64,000 nt of DNA from Corynebacterium ciconiae DSM 44920 (lineage in GTDB: Bacteria > Actinomycetota > Actinomycetes > Mycobacteriales > Mycobacteriaceae): the NCBI RefSeq assembly GCF_030440575.1, contig NZ_CP047189.1, positions 1,178,001 through 1,242,000 of the forward strand, in the 5' to 3' direction. Positions 51,959 to 60,880 of the stretch are shown piece after piece; the first letter of the stretch is position 1; the number at the start of each line of letters is the position of its first letter. Made by a program: the position numbers and the translations under genes. The notes beneath the pieces are model-generated. The model ran no database searches. It had not been told where the DNA came from and worked only from the letters and a program-made list of their open reading frames with translations.

Positions 51959-54274
51959 GTGGCTGGCATGAAGTGGTTTTGGAAAGCGCTCGGAGCCAAG
52001 GAAACGAAGCACGAGAAGAAAAGCTTGGCCGTAGCCGAACAGGCGCAGGAAATTCTGCGCAGGGAAGGCTCAGCGCTCGCCGGGGAACATGCCCGCGCAG
52101 TGGCCGCTCAGTGTCTCACTGGCGGCGCTGGTGAGCTCGGCACGTCGATTAAGGATATGCCGCGGCTATTGGCCTCCATTGGGGCTTGCAGTGCTGCGGC
52201 GCACGAGGAAGCGCCCTTTGTTTCCCAATACCAGGCCGCGCAACGATTGCTGGCTGGGGATGTGATTCAAATGGCCACCGGTGAGGGCAAGACCCTCGCT
52301 GGGGCGATGGCAGCGGTCGGCTTTGCGCTGCAGGGCCAGCGGGTGCACGTGATCACGGTCAATGACTATCTGGCGCAACGTGACGCCACTAGGATGCGCG
52401 ACATCTTCAGCCCTTTCGGGGTGAGTGTCTCCTTCATCTCGGAGAAAATGACGCCGGCGCAGCGTCGTCACGCCTATAGCGCCGATGTGGTCTACAGCTC
52501 GGTCAATGAAATCGGCTTCGACGTGCTCCGGGATCAGTTGGTCACACACGCCGAGGATGCGGTGCAATCGGGAGCCGATGTGGCGATCGTGGACGAGGCG
52601 GACTCCGTTCTCGTGGACCAAGCGCTCGTTCCGCTGGTGCTTGCTGGGACCGACCAATCCACGGCGCCGACTGGCCGGATCACCGAGATTGTGCGGCGGC
52701 TCAAAGAGGGAGAGCATTTCGATGTCGACGATGAGCGGCGCAATGTCTTCCTCAACGACGCCGGCGCTCACTACGTGGAAGAAGCCCTGGGCATCGATAC
52801 CCTCTACGACGAGCAGCATATCGGCACTACATTGGTGCACGTAAACCTCGCACTGCATGCTCAAGCATTGCTGATCCGCGATGTGCACTACATTGTGCGC
52901 GACGGCAAAGTGTCGCTTATCGACGCTTCCCGCGGGCGCGTCGCCGATCTCCAGCGATGGCCCGACGGGCTGCAAGCCGCGGTGGAAGCCAAGGAAGGGC
53001 TTGTTGTCTCTGACGGTGGGCGCATTCTGGACACCATTACCTTGCAGGCGCTGATGAAGCGCTATCCGTTGGTGTGCGGAATGACCGGAACTGCCGTGGA
53101 GGCCACCGACCAATTGCGTCAATTCTATGATCTGCGTGTGTCGGTGATCGAGCGCGAAGCGCCCTTGCAGCGTTTCGATGAGCAAGACCGCGTCTTTGCC
53201 ACTATCGCCGAAAAGAACGCGGCCATCGTGGACGAAATCGAGCGCCTTCACCGCAAGGACCAGCCGGTGCTCGTGGGCACCCACGACGTGGCCGAGTCCG
53301 AGGAACTTGCCGCTGCACTTGCAGAGCGCGACATTCCGGTGAGCGTGCTCAACGCCAAAAATGATGCTGAGGAAGCCACTATTGTTGCTGAGGCCGGTGA
53401 TCTTGGTCGTGTCACCGTCTCCACCCAAATGGCTGGGCGCGGCACCGATATTCGGCTCGGTGGTGCCGATGAGCGTGACCATGATGCAGTGGTCGAACGC
53501 GGCGGGTTGGCCGTGATTGGAACCGCTCGGCACCGCACCGCTCGGCTCGACAACCAGCTGCGCGGGCGTGCAGGCCGCCAGGGAGATCCTGGCAGCTCTG
53601 TGTTTTTCGTGGCGCTAGACGATGACGTGGTGCACGCCGGCGGTGGGGGTGCCCAGATTCAGGCCCGGCCCGACGCTGCGGGAAGGGTCGAGTCGAAGAA
53701 AGTGCGCGACTTTATCGAGCACTGCCAGCGTGTGACCGAGGGCCAGTTGCTCGAGATCCACGCTCAAACATGGAAGTACAACAAGCTGCTCGCCGATCAG
53801 CGGGTGATCATTGATGAACGCCGCCAACGGCTGCTGCACACCGAGCAGGCGCTTGAGGAGTGTCGTCAACGCAGTCCTCGGCGCGCCGCCGAGTTGGAAG
53901 AAAGCGTTGATCACGAAGTACTCGTGCAGGCGTGCCGCGAGATTATGCTCTACCACCTGGATTATGGCTGGAGTGAGCATCTGGCGCTGTTGGACGACGT
54001 GCGTGAGTCCATTCACCTACGCGCCATTGCGAAAGAAACGCCCATTGATGAGTTTCACCGCATCGCGGTGTCAGAATTCAAACAGCTGGTGCAGCAGGCG
54101 GTGGACGATGCGGTGGACAGCTTCGAACAGGTGCGCATTGACCACGAGGGCGCGCACCTCGGCGATGAGGGACTTGTGCGCCCCTCGGCTACCTGGACCT
54201 ACATGGTCAACGACAATCCGCTTTCCGGCAGCGGCAATTCGGTGCTGGGTGGAATCGCTGGAATGTTCCGATAG
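51959..54274 (+). CDS. secA2: Accessory Sec ATPase SecA2
   Basis: Accessory preprotein translocase motor that exports a subset of proteins. 771 residues, shorter than SecA1 (~840+) and without the C-terminal zinc-binding tail. Walker A is ATGEGKT with K111, Walker B is the VDEAD box with D212-E-A-D215, and helicase motif VI region reads RTARLDNQLRGRAGRQGDPG. GGAGGA lies 12 nt before GTG 51959; ATG 51968 in the same frame is possible. Located near odhI as in M. tuberculosis (secA2, garA). Confidence 0.93.
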   Translation: MAGMKWFWKALGAKETKHEKKSLAVAEQAQEILRREGSALAGEHARAVAAQCLTGGAGELGTSIKDMPRLLASIGACSAAAHEEAPFVSQYQAAQRLLAGDVIQMATGEGKTLAGAMAAVGFALQGQRVHVITVNDYLAQRDATRMRDIFSPFGVSVSFISEKMTPAQRRHAYSADVVYSSVNEIGFDVLRDQLVTHAEDAVQSGADVAIVDEADSVLVDQALVPLVLAGTDQSTAPTGRITEIVRRLKEGEHFDVDDERRNVFLNDAGAHYVEEALGIDTLYDEQHIGTTLVHVNLALHAQALLIRDVHYIVRDGKVSLIDASRGRVADLQRWPDGLQAAVEAKEGLVVSDGGRILDTITLQALMKRYPLVCGMTGTAVEATDQLRQFYDLRVSVIEREAPLQRFDEQDRVFATIAEKNAAIVDEIERLHRKDQPVLVGTHDVAESEELAAALAERDIPVSVLNAKNDAEEATIVAEAGDLGRVTVSTQMAGRGTDIRLGGADERDHDAVVERGGLAVIGTARHRTARLDNQLRGRAGRQGDPGSSVFFVALDDDVVHAGGGGAQIQARPDAAGRVESKKVRDFIEHCQRVTEGQLLEIHAQTWKYNKLLADQRVIIDERRQRLLHTEQALEECRQRSPRRAAELEESVDHEVLVQACREIMLYHLDYGWSEHLALLDDVRESIHLRAIAKETPIDEFHRIAVSEFKQLVQQAVDDAVDSFEQVRIDHEGAHLGDEGLVRPSATWTYMVNDNPLSGSGNSVLGGIAGMFR

Positions 54275-54350
54275 CCACCACCATCTGTGTGTGACTAAGC
54301 TCATAGCGGATCCTTGCTGAGGGTGAGGTTGTCCAGCGCGCTTAGGTTTT

Positions 54351-54366
54351 GTTACGTAATCGTAAC
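54351..54366. promoter_or_regulatory. Palindrome upstream of odhI (candidate operator)
   Basis: GTTACG-TAAT-CGTAAC is a perfect 6-bp inverted repeat, about 45 nt upstream of TATGAT (54412-54417), a possible -10. The gap of 287 nt (54275-54561) holds no gene. The binding factor is unknown. Confidence 0.35.
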
Positions 54367-54561
54367 TGGTCGCGTGGCTGGGCTGACGCACCCAAAAGCG
54401 GGCATGCCACGTATGATGTAGACATTACGACCCTGCAGCGGTCAGCTGCGCTTGATAGATTCCGTAGGGCAGAACTTTGTTCACCCAGCGCTACGGCAGC
54501 CGCCGCGCCCGCGGTGAGGGCCGAAGACATTATGTGCTCGAGCAACCGGAGGTTTTTCTCA

Positions 54562-54996
54562 ATGAGTGACAACACTGACGTTTCCCAGACTCAGGTGGAG
54601 ACCACATCTGTTTTCCGCGCTGATCTGCTTAAGGAAATGGAGTCTGGTGCTCAGGCTGCACCGGCGAATGTCGGCGCTGGCAACCTGCCTGAGGGGGCGG
54701 CGCTGCTGGTCGTGAAGCGCGGCCCGAACGCAGGTTCCCGCTTCTTGCTCGATCAGGAGACCACCACTGCAGGTCGCCACCCAGAAAGCGACATTTTCCT
54801 TGATGATGTCACCGTGTCTCGTCGTCACGCGGAGTTCCGCCGCGATGGCGAGGGGCAGTTCGAGGTGGTGGATGTGGGAAGCCTGAACGGCACCTACGTC
54901 AACCGCGAGCCGAAGAACGCTGAGGCGCTCAACACCGGCGATGAGGTGCAGATCGGCAAGTTCCGTCTTGTCTTCCTCGCTGGTCCGAAGAAGTAG
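54562..54996 (+). CDS. odhI: FHA-domain regulator OdhI (GarA)
   Basis: 144 residues. Unphosphorylated OdhI binds and inhibits the E1 subunit of 2-oxoglutarate dehydrogenase, pushing carbon to glutamate; phosphorylation by PknG and other kinases makes the FHA domain fold back on its own N-terminus. The N-terminal VETTSVFR holds the phospho-site pair T14/T15, and the FHA domain contains GRHPESDIFLDD, VSRRHAEF and GSLNGTYVN. GGAGG lies before the ATG; ORFs running from 54349 are spurious extensions. Confidence 0.97.
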   Translation: MSDNTDVSQTQVETTSVFRADLLKEMESGAQAAPANVGAGNLPEGAALLVVKRGPNAGSRFLLDQETTTAGRHPESDIFLDDVTVSRRHAEFRRDGEGQFEVVDVGSLNGTYVNREPKNAEALNTGDEVQIGKFRLVFLAGPKK

Positions 54997-55120
54997 TGGC
55001 GATCTAGCGATAGGCTAGGCTACAAAGGATGCATACAGCCCGCGCGGGCAGCGGATCACCGCCTGTGGGCGCGGGGCGTATCAATAGATTTACAGCAGAA
55101 AACCTAAGGGTAATAAGAAC

Positions 55121-55852
55121 GTGAGCGCACTACGGGATTCTAAAGACGGCAGCGTGAAGCCACTGCGTCATGCGCGCCAGCAGACCATGTCTATCGGCGT
55201 GGTGCTGGAGCGATTGCGGGGAGAGTTCCCCGATGTGACGGTGTCTAAGATTCGCTTCCTCGAATCCGAAGGCCTCATCACCCCTTCACGTACCCCCTCC
55301 GGCTATCGCCGCTTCACCGATAAGGATGTTGAGCGTCTGCGCTACATTCTGGTGACCCAGCGCGATAACTACACCCCACTGAAGGTGATCCGCCAGCAGC
55401 TCGAGGCAATGGATTCTGGCGAGGTGACCGCGCTGCTCAGCGCCACCAAGGTGGAGCCGATCATCAGCCCGGAGGAATTCAAGGCCCCGGCCATCACCCG
55501 GCTGACCGATGATGATGTGGCGGCGCAGGCCGATGTAGATAAAGAGTTTGTGCGCGAACTCGCCGGCGCTGGTTTGATCAGCGCCGATCCGGCAGGATTT
55601 TTCACCGCCGATGATGTGCGGGTGGCGTCCACGGCGCACGCGCTCACGGAGTTTGGATTCGATGTCCGCCACCTGAAGTCGGTGCGTAACTCGGCTCGCC
55701 GCCAGGCGGACTTGATCTCGCAGGTGACCACGCCTGTGGCGCAGTCCCGCTCCGAAGTGGCCAAGCACAAGGCGCAAGAGATCTCCGAGCAGCTCACCGC
55801 TCTGGTGGTGTCACTGCACGCGAGCTTGGTCAAAAACGATCTTCGCTCCTAG
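55121..55852 (+). CDS. ftsR: MerR-type regulator FtsR
   Basis: 243 residues. An N-terminal MerR winged helix (MSIGVVLERLRGEFPDVTVSKIRFLESEGLI, then RTPSGYRRFTDKDVERLRYI) is followed by a C-terminal region without cysteine pairs, so no metal sensing is expected. The gene directly after odhI in C. glutamicum is ftsR, an activator of ftsZ, and the order here is the same. GTG 55121 follows TAAGGGTAATAAGAAC. Identity rests on family plus position. Confidence 0.87.
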   Translation: MSALRDSKDGSVKPLRHARQQTMSIGVVLERLRGEFPDVTVSKIRFLESEGLITPSRTPSGYRRFTDKDVERLRYILVTQRDNYTPLKVIRQQLEAMDSGEVTALLSATKVEPIISPEEFKAPAITRLTDDDVAAQADVDKEFVRELAGAGLISADPAGFFTADDVRVASTAHALTEFGFDVRHLKSVRNSARRQADLISQVTTPVAQSRSEVAKHKAQEISEQLTALVVSLHASLVKNDLRS

Positions 55853-55945
55853 CCGCACCGAGGAAAACTAACACGAGAGTCACGGGGTAGCGCCGCTACA
55901 TCGTGGCTCTTTTTCTACTTGAATGTGTAAAGGACGTCACTGTTC

Positions 55946-56536
55946 ATGGATGATCGCAATTTCATTGATCTCGTCTACCACGGTGTGTTCGTGATTCCGC
56001 CTGAGGAATACAACGTGATCTTTTTAAGGGTGGTGGGCACTACCCGCATTCTCCCCATCTGGATTGGAGACGACTCAGCCGCCGCTATCGCAGCGCGGGA
56101 ACAGGGGGGAGCGCCGGTGCGTCCGCGGGCTCATGACGCTCTTGTACAGCTGGCCGACTCCCATGCCGGCTCCATTGTGGAGGCGCGTATCGACGGTTAT
56201 ATGCGCGGGGCATTTACCGCAAGCCTGGTGTGTGGTGACGGCACGAGCATAGACATGCGCCCCTCGGATGCAATCCTGATCGCACGAGAAGAGGAGATTC
56301 CGATTTCTGTGGCCGAGGATGTGCTTCGACGCACGGGGGTATTTGTCTCGGCCGATGATCTACATCAAGGTTTCGGTATCACGTGCGAGGATCTAGTCGA
56401 TAGTGCGGAGGAATTTTCTTCTGCCTCAGGAGATGCGCAGGCAGACGCAGATTTCGAGTCCTTGCTGCGATCGATGGGAGTCGAGGAGTCTGACCTTCGC
56501 GGTGACTCTGAGCAAGGCGATACATCTGATTACTAG
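55946..56536 (+). CDS. Bifunctional nuclease (DUF151) family protein
   Basis: 196 residues. The BFN domain spans about 1-140, with LRVVGTTRILPIWIGDDSAAAIA, RPRAHDALVQLADSH and DMRPSDAILIARE. The last ~45 residues are an acidic tail. Plant and bacterial members were reported to have nuclease activity, but physiological role is unknown. Its place between two MerR genes matches M. tuberculosis Rv1828-Rv1830. AAAGGACGTCAC precedes the ATG. Confidence 0.9.
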   Translation: MDDRNFIDLVYHGVFVIPPEEYNVIFLRVVGTTRILPIWIGDDSAAAIAAREQGGAPVRPRAHDALVQLADSHAGSIVEARIDGYMRGAFTASLVCGDGTSIDMRPSDAILIAREEEIPISVAEDVLRRTGVFVSADDLHQGFGITCEDLVDSAEEFSSASGDAQADADFESLLRSMGVEESDLRGDSEQGDTSDY

Positions 56537-56574
56537 TGGGATAAAAGGTGACAAAGTGATTCAGGGCCCCTAAG

Positions 56575-56597
56575 CTTAAACTAAAGGTTGAGAGTTT
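56575..56597. promoter_or_regulatory. Imperfect palindrome before the MerR gene
   Basis: AAACT (56578-56582) and AGTTT (56593-56597) are inverted arms around a 10-nt spacer, and CTTAAAC and GTTGAG nearby echo MerR-type half-sites. It could be an autoregulatory site of the following gene; this is a weak call. Confidence 0.25.
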
Positions 56598-56764
56598 CGG
56601 CGTGTCGCCACTCGTGCGTCCATTGGTCTCAGTAATCTGAGGAAGTACTCCACGCGTACTGGCGTGATACCGAAGCGAGTCTCTCGGGGTCTCATCTGCG
56701 GGCACTAGCCCCAAGGCTGAGGGAGACGTATCCTGAGAGAAAAATGACAAGGGAGAAATTACAC

Positions 56765-57307
56765 ATGTCTGAATCCACCACCCACGGCGTGCAAGAATCC
56801 CTCTTCACCATGGGGCCGGACGAGGAAGTCGGCTACCGCGTTCCTATTGCCTGCCAGGTCGCGAACATTACCTACCGGCAGCTCGATTACTGGGCGCGCA
56901 CCAAGTTGGTCACCCCGTCTATCCGCAATGCCCGCGGCTCCGGCTCTCAGCGCCTGTACTCCTTCAAAGACATTCTTGTGCTCAAGATCGTCAAGGGACT
57001 GCTCGACACCGGTATCTCGCTGCAGAACATCCGCTTGGCTGTGGATAAGCTCCGCGATCTAGGCGTGGATGATCTCGCCACCATCACCCTCGTGTCGGAC
57101 GGCACCACCGTGTACGAATGCCGTTCCTCCGAGGAAGTTATTGACCTTCTCGCCGACGGCCAGGGCGTGTTCGGTATCGCCGTGCCGGGCATCATGAAGG
57201 AACTCACCGGCACGATTTCGGCCTTCCCCTCCGAGCGCATCGACGACGCCGCCGAGCCGGAAATGGAAGACGAACTCGCTATGCGTCGCCGCCGTCGCAG
57301 CTCCTAA
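56765..57307 (+). CDS. MerR-family transcriptional regulator
   Basis: 180 residues. HTH region (GYRVPIACQVANITYRQLDYWARTKLVTPS, SGSQRLYSFKDILVLKIVKGLL) then a helical linker and a small C-terminal domain ending in a basic MRRRRRSS tail. It lacks effector cysteines. It corresponds by position to Rv1830. ATG 56765 is preferred because a GGGAGAA motif lies 8-9 nt upstream; an earlier in-frame ATG at 56744 has none. Confidence 0.9.
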   Translation: MSESTTHGVQESLFTMGPDEEVGYRVPIACQVANITYRQLDYWARTKLVTPSIRNARGSGSQRLYSFKDILVLKIVKGLLDTGISLQNIRLAVDKLRDLGVDDLATITLVSDGTTVYECRSSEEVIDLLADGQGVFGIAVPGIMKELTGTISAFPSERIDDAAEPEMEDELAMRRRRRSS

Positions 57308-57322
57308 CACAACCAGCACGAA

Positions 57323-57368
57323 ACAAGCCCAGGGATAGTAGGTGGATTCCTATCCCTGGGCTTGTCCT
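57323..57368. terminator. Bidirectional terminator after the MerR gene
   Basis: A perfect 16-bp stem (57323-57338 with 57350-57365) and an 11-nt loop lie between the convergent MerR and VWA genes. Confidence 0.75.
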
Positions 57369-57418
57369 ATGCCCGCAAGGCTGCGAGCCTCCCTTTGCTG
57401 AGGCTCGTAGCAACACGG

Positions 57419-58882
57419 CTAGGGCCGGTCGATACCGAAGGACTGCTGCAGCCGGTTGGCGATGTCAGGAGCGTCGGTAGCCGTGCCCACATGTCCGCCG
57501 GTGCTACGAGCGAAGTCGGTGATCACGGAATCTTCGGCTCCGCCACCCACGGTGAGTACATCCAGCTGCACTTTGGCGTCACGGTAGCGATCGAGGATCT
57601 CCCGTAGCTGCTCATCGCTCATCGAGTCATTCGTGCCAGAGGTTACCAGCACGATCTGGGTAGGTTCGCCAGTCGATCGTGCCTGCTCGGCGGCCACTGG
57701 TAGGGCAGCGGCGAGCGCTTCGCGGGTTTGGGGTACACCCCCTGTGCCGAAACGCTTCATGGTATCGACGATTGCGGTGCTATCAGTGCTGAAGGAGATA
57801 TTATCGCGCCAGCCCTTAGTCACTCCCTCGCTCAGCGGGGAGGAGTAATTCCACAGGGCTACCGAGCCCCCGGCGCGGATCGCGGAGACCACCAGCGGAT
57901 CGGCGATGCGCGCGGTTTCCGCATAGAGTGAGTGCCCCGAAGGGGAGGCGTTCATCGCATCAGAGGTGTCGAGAAGCAGCAGCGTGTTATTGATCGCCTG
58001 GTTGGTGGAGCCGGTGGATTCCTCCGGTACCTGGGCGTAGCGCTCGCTGAGAATATCGGCGGTGCTGGCCCACAGCACGGATTTGTCCTCTGCATCCTCA
58101 TTCTGTGCGGTGACAAACTTGGCGAAATCAGCCCCGGCGCGGGACTGTTCTTCGGAAATACCCTCGTGCGTCGTCAACGGCACCACAAAGGTGGGAACCT
58201 GGGTGTCATCGGGGGCGAAGAAATCCATGCCTTCTGGGGTCTCATCTTCGGTGACTGCCAGCAGCTGGCTCTCGGCAGCAAGATCGTAGGAGGGCAGGGT
58301 GTTGTCCTTCAGCAGTTTCTCACCGGTGTCTGGGTTATCCCCAGAAATCGCTGCTGCGACCAAGCTGGCGGCAGGGTTTGTGGCCGGCTCTGGGTAGAAA
58401 ACACGCTCTGCGGTTTGTGCCTCCCAGCCTGTGTCGGGGGCGGGGGAGTCGGAGCGATAGGCCAAGCCGACTGGGGTGCTCTCGCCGATGGCCCACTTCT
58501 CGCTTGCTGCGGAAGCGTGTGCGGCATCAAGCTGGCGCTGCACCTCGCCCCGGGTGCCCGTGGAGATCACCACAGCTGCGGCTGCGGGATCCGAGACGGT
58601 CTCAAGGCTCACGCAATGATCTTTTACGATGGGGGAGGTGTCCGAATAAGCGTCGATCAGCGATGTGGCGACGGGATCGGGGGTAGAAGCGCTCACCGCT
58701 ACCGGTACGTGTAGCTCGCCTTCGATGCAATCTTGGGCGAAGCTATCGTCCGCGCTATCGGCGGATGATCGAACCGTCAACCACACGATAAAGGCTACCA
58801 CCAGCACAATCACCAGTACTGCGCTAGTGATGAGCTCCTTCGATAGCCGATAATTGGATTCTCCGGACGCGTGTCGTGCCAC
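57419..58882 (-). CDS. Membrane-anchored substrate-binding-like / VWA-domain protein
   Basis: 487 residues. An N-terminal membrane anchor (about 18-40, ITSAVLVIVLVVAFIVWL) is followed by an extracellular domain resembling a solute-binding lobe (about 55-295; VPVAVSASTPDPVATSLIDAY) and a von Willebrand A domain (about 300-487). The MIDAS motif DxSxS reads D305-T-S-D-A309, so the second serine is missing, although later Thr and Asp positions seem retained. Function is unknown; adhesion or envelope assembly is a guess. GTG 58882 follows GAGGAAGAGGTG. Confidence 0.78.
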   Translation of the reverse strand: MARHASGESNYRLSKELITSAVLVIVLVVAFIVWLTVRSSADSADDSFAQDCIEGELHVPVAVSASTPDPVATSLIDAYSDTSPIVKDHCVSLETVSDPAAAAVVISTGTRGEVQRQLDAAHASAASEKWAIGESTPVGLAYRSDSPAPDTGWEAQTAERVFYPEPATNPAASLVAAAISGDNPDTGEKLLKDNTLPSYDLAAESQLLAVTEDETPEGMDFFAPDDTQVPTFVVPLTTHEGISEEQSRAGADFAKFVTAQNEDAEDKSVLWASTADILSERYAQVPEESTGSTNQAINNTLLLLDTSDAMNASPSGHSLYAETARIADPLVVSAIRAGGSVALWNYSSPLSEGVTKGWRDNISFSTDSTAIVDTMKRFGTGGVPQTREALAAALPVAAEQARSTGEPTQIVLVTSGTNDSMSDEQLREILDRYRDAKVQLDVLTVGGGAEDSVITDFARSTGGHVGTATDAPDIANRLQQSFGIDRP

Positions 58883-58938
58883 GGGTGCACCTCTTCCTCA
58901 CATGGTGATTGTGTGAACCTCTAGCTGTGGTTCAGGAC

Positions 58939-59820
58939 TCACTCACCCAGTGTAGTGGCAAGAGCCTGTTCGACGTGGTAGCTCAGACGGTGTCGGATAG
59001 GTTCGGCGGCGCGAGATAGGGCGCGCTGGCGGGAGACGTATTCGGCTTTGCCTTCAGGGGTTTCCACGGCCACCACCCCGAAGCCCAGGGCACGGCAATC
59101 ATAAGGAGAGGCCTCCATGTCGAGCTGGCGGACCTTGCACGCTAGCTCGAAGGCGTCGATAACGAGTTCGCTCGGCACCATCGGCAACAACTTAAACGCC
59201 CACTTGTATAAATCCATGGTGGCGTGCAAACAGCCCCGCTGCTCGCAGCTGAGCTGATCCTCGCGGCTCAGGGGACGGATGTTGAGCGTTCGGGCAGGCG
59301 GGGTGTAGAAGCGAAACGCATCATAGTGGGTGCATTTCAACGCACCGTGCGCCTCCACCACAGCATCGGTGCCTTCCGCGCCGAGCCGCAAAGGCAGATC
59401 GTGGCGGGGATTCTCCGAGCGGTAAACCATCGCCCACTCGTGCATGCCGAAGCAATCGAAACGCGCAGGATTGGTTTCCTCGCGGCGAAGTAGCTCTGCC
59501 ACAAAGCGCCACAACCGTTCGCGCTTGCTCGCCAGGGCCGATAGATCCACCCCAGTGGTGGCCGTATCCCCAGTACCGCGAGTGCGATAGAAAGACCATT
59601 CCGTGTGAGGGGCGTCGCCTACGAGTTCCACGTCCATCCCCGGATGCCAGCGGCGCATTTTTCCAGGAGAGAAGGGGTAGTAGTCGAACATGAAATCCCA
59701 CACGGGGTGGGTGCGATGCTGGGAGCGGCGCTGCAAATGCGCCGCGGTGAGCGCGTCCACGCGGCGCTCATGCTCACGCTGCCGCCGCTGCCACTGGGCT
59801 GGAGTGAGCAGCTCAGGCAT
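58939..59820 (-). CDS. Conserved actinobacterial protein of unknown function
   Basis: 293 residues, soluble, rich in Arg, Trp and His, without signal peptide or membrane span. Conserved-looking blocks are WDFMFDYYPFSPGKMRRWHPG, FDCFGMHEWAMVYR, THYDAFRFYTPPA and ASPYDCRALG. Related corynebacterial entries are often labelled 3-methyladenine DNA glycosylase, but I see no helix-hairpin-helix motif or other evidence for that. ATG 59820 overlaps the stop of the upstream CNNM gene by 8 nt, so it is the last gene of that operon. Confidence 0.7.
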   Translation of the reverse strand: MPELLTPAQWQRRQREHERRVDALTAAHLQRRSQHRTHPVWDFMFDYYPFSPGKMRRWHPGMDVELVGDAPHTEWSFYRTRGTGDTATTGVDLSALASKRERLWRFVAELLRREETNPARFDCFGMHEWAMVYRSENPRHDLPLRLGAEGTDAVVEAHGALKCTHYDAFRFYTPPARTLNIRPLSREDQLSCEQRGCLHATMDLYKWAFKLLPMVPSELVIDAFELACKVRQLDMEASPYDCRALGFGVVAVETPEGKAEYVSRQRALSRAAEPIRHRLSYHVEQALATTLGE

Positions 59821-60880
59821 CGGCAGTGTCCTCGTGCGTCCAATCGCGCACATTGCCCACATACTCCTCGATGAGATCCTCGAGGGTGATCACGCCAATC
59901 AATTGGCCACGATCGCGCACCTGCGCCATGTGGGCGGAGCTACCACGCATTCGCCGTAGGGTTTGGTCCAAGCCCCCAGAGGCGTCGATATTAATCAGCT
60001 GGCGAATCTGGGAGCGCGGGATCACATCGCGCGGCGAAGAGGTGGAGGAGGCGAGCCGGTCGAGCACATCCTTGATGTGCACATAGCCGAGATAGTTGCC
60101 ATTGGCACCGGTGATGGGGAAACGGGAGAAGCCGGTTTCATTCACCGCATCTTCCAGCTGCTGCACCGTGGGCCCACGGCTGCCAAAGGGAATGGCGTGC
60201 ACCTGGTCTTTGCGGATCAGCACCTCCCGCACCGAACGCTTGTCAGTGCGCAGGGCCTTGGCCAGGCGGGCATGCTCCTCGGCGTCGAGAAGCCCCTCCG
60301 AACGCGACTCGGAAACCATGATGGCGAGTTGCTCGGTGTCGACGGAGGAATCCAACTCGTCTTTTTGCTCGATCCCGAACAGGCGCAAGGTGTGCCGTGC
60401 CACGAAGTTCATGAAGTTCAGAATCGGCATCATGAGCTTGACGAAGAGGATGTGGGCGGGCACCAAGATCATAGCGAGGGTCTCAGGGCCGGCCAATGCG
60501 ATATTCTTCGGCACCATCTCGCCGACAAGAATGTGCAAGAAGGTGATCACCGCGAGCGCAATGGCAAAGGACAAGGCATGCAGGAGCGACTCCGGTACAC
60601 CCAAGGCACCAAAGGGGCGTTCGAGCAGGTGCGCGATAGCCGGCTCGCCCACCTTGCCCAACAACAGGGAGGCGATGGTGATCCCCAGCTGCGCGCCGGC
60701 AAGCATGATGGAGAGATGCTCGGTGGCGTATTCCACCTTCTTTGCCCGCGACTTGCCCTGAGCGATGAGCGCATCGATGCGGTCCTTGCGGGAGGAAATG
60801 AGTGAGAACTCGGCGGCGACAAAGAAGGCGTTGAGGGCCAACAAAAAGATGGCGAAGATGATTGCTTGGATTCCACTCAT
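59813..60880 (-). CDS. CNNM/CorC-family membrane protein lacking the CorC_HlyC domain
   Basis: 355 residues. A CNNM (DUF21) membrane domain with several spans covers about 1-190 (IQAIIFAIFLLALNAFFVAAEFSLISSRKDRI), then a CBS pair with RFPITGANGNYLGYVHIKDVLDRL and DRGQLIGVITLEDLIEEYVG. It stops right after the CBS pair, so the C-terminal transporter-associated domain of its neighbour is missing. Family members are proposed to handle Mg2+ or Co2+. Its ATG overlaps the upstream gene's stop by 4 nt. Confidence 0.88.
   Translation of the reverse strand: MSGIQAIIFAIFLLALNAFFVAAEFSLISSRKDRIDALIAQGKSRAKKVEYATEHLSIMLAGAQLGITIASLLLGKVGEPAIAHLLERPFGALGVPESLLHALSFAIALAVITFLHILVGEMVPKNIALAGPETLAMILVPAHILFVKLMMPILNFMNFVARHTLRLFGIEQKDELDSSVDTEQLAIMVSESRSEGLLDAEEHARLAKALRTDKRSVREVLIRKDQVHAIPFGSRGPTVQQLEDAVNETGFSRFPITGANGNYLGYVHIKDVLDRLASSTSSPRDVIPRSQIRQLINIDASGGLDQTLRRMRGSSAHMAQVRDRGQLIGVITLEDLIEEYVGNVRDWTHEDTADA

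Noticed and set aside
57932..58714. Plus-strand 260-residue Gly/Cys-rich frame opposite the VWA gene
   Set aside because: Gly/Cys-rich reading is the expected complement of Ala/Thr/Pro coding; the minus-strand gene has a membrane anchor, VWA domain and a ribosome-binding site.
58939..59820. Assignment as 3-methyladenine DNA glycosylase
   Set aside because: No helix-hairpin-helix or catalytic aspartate pattern of known glycosylases is visible; retained as unknown.
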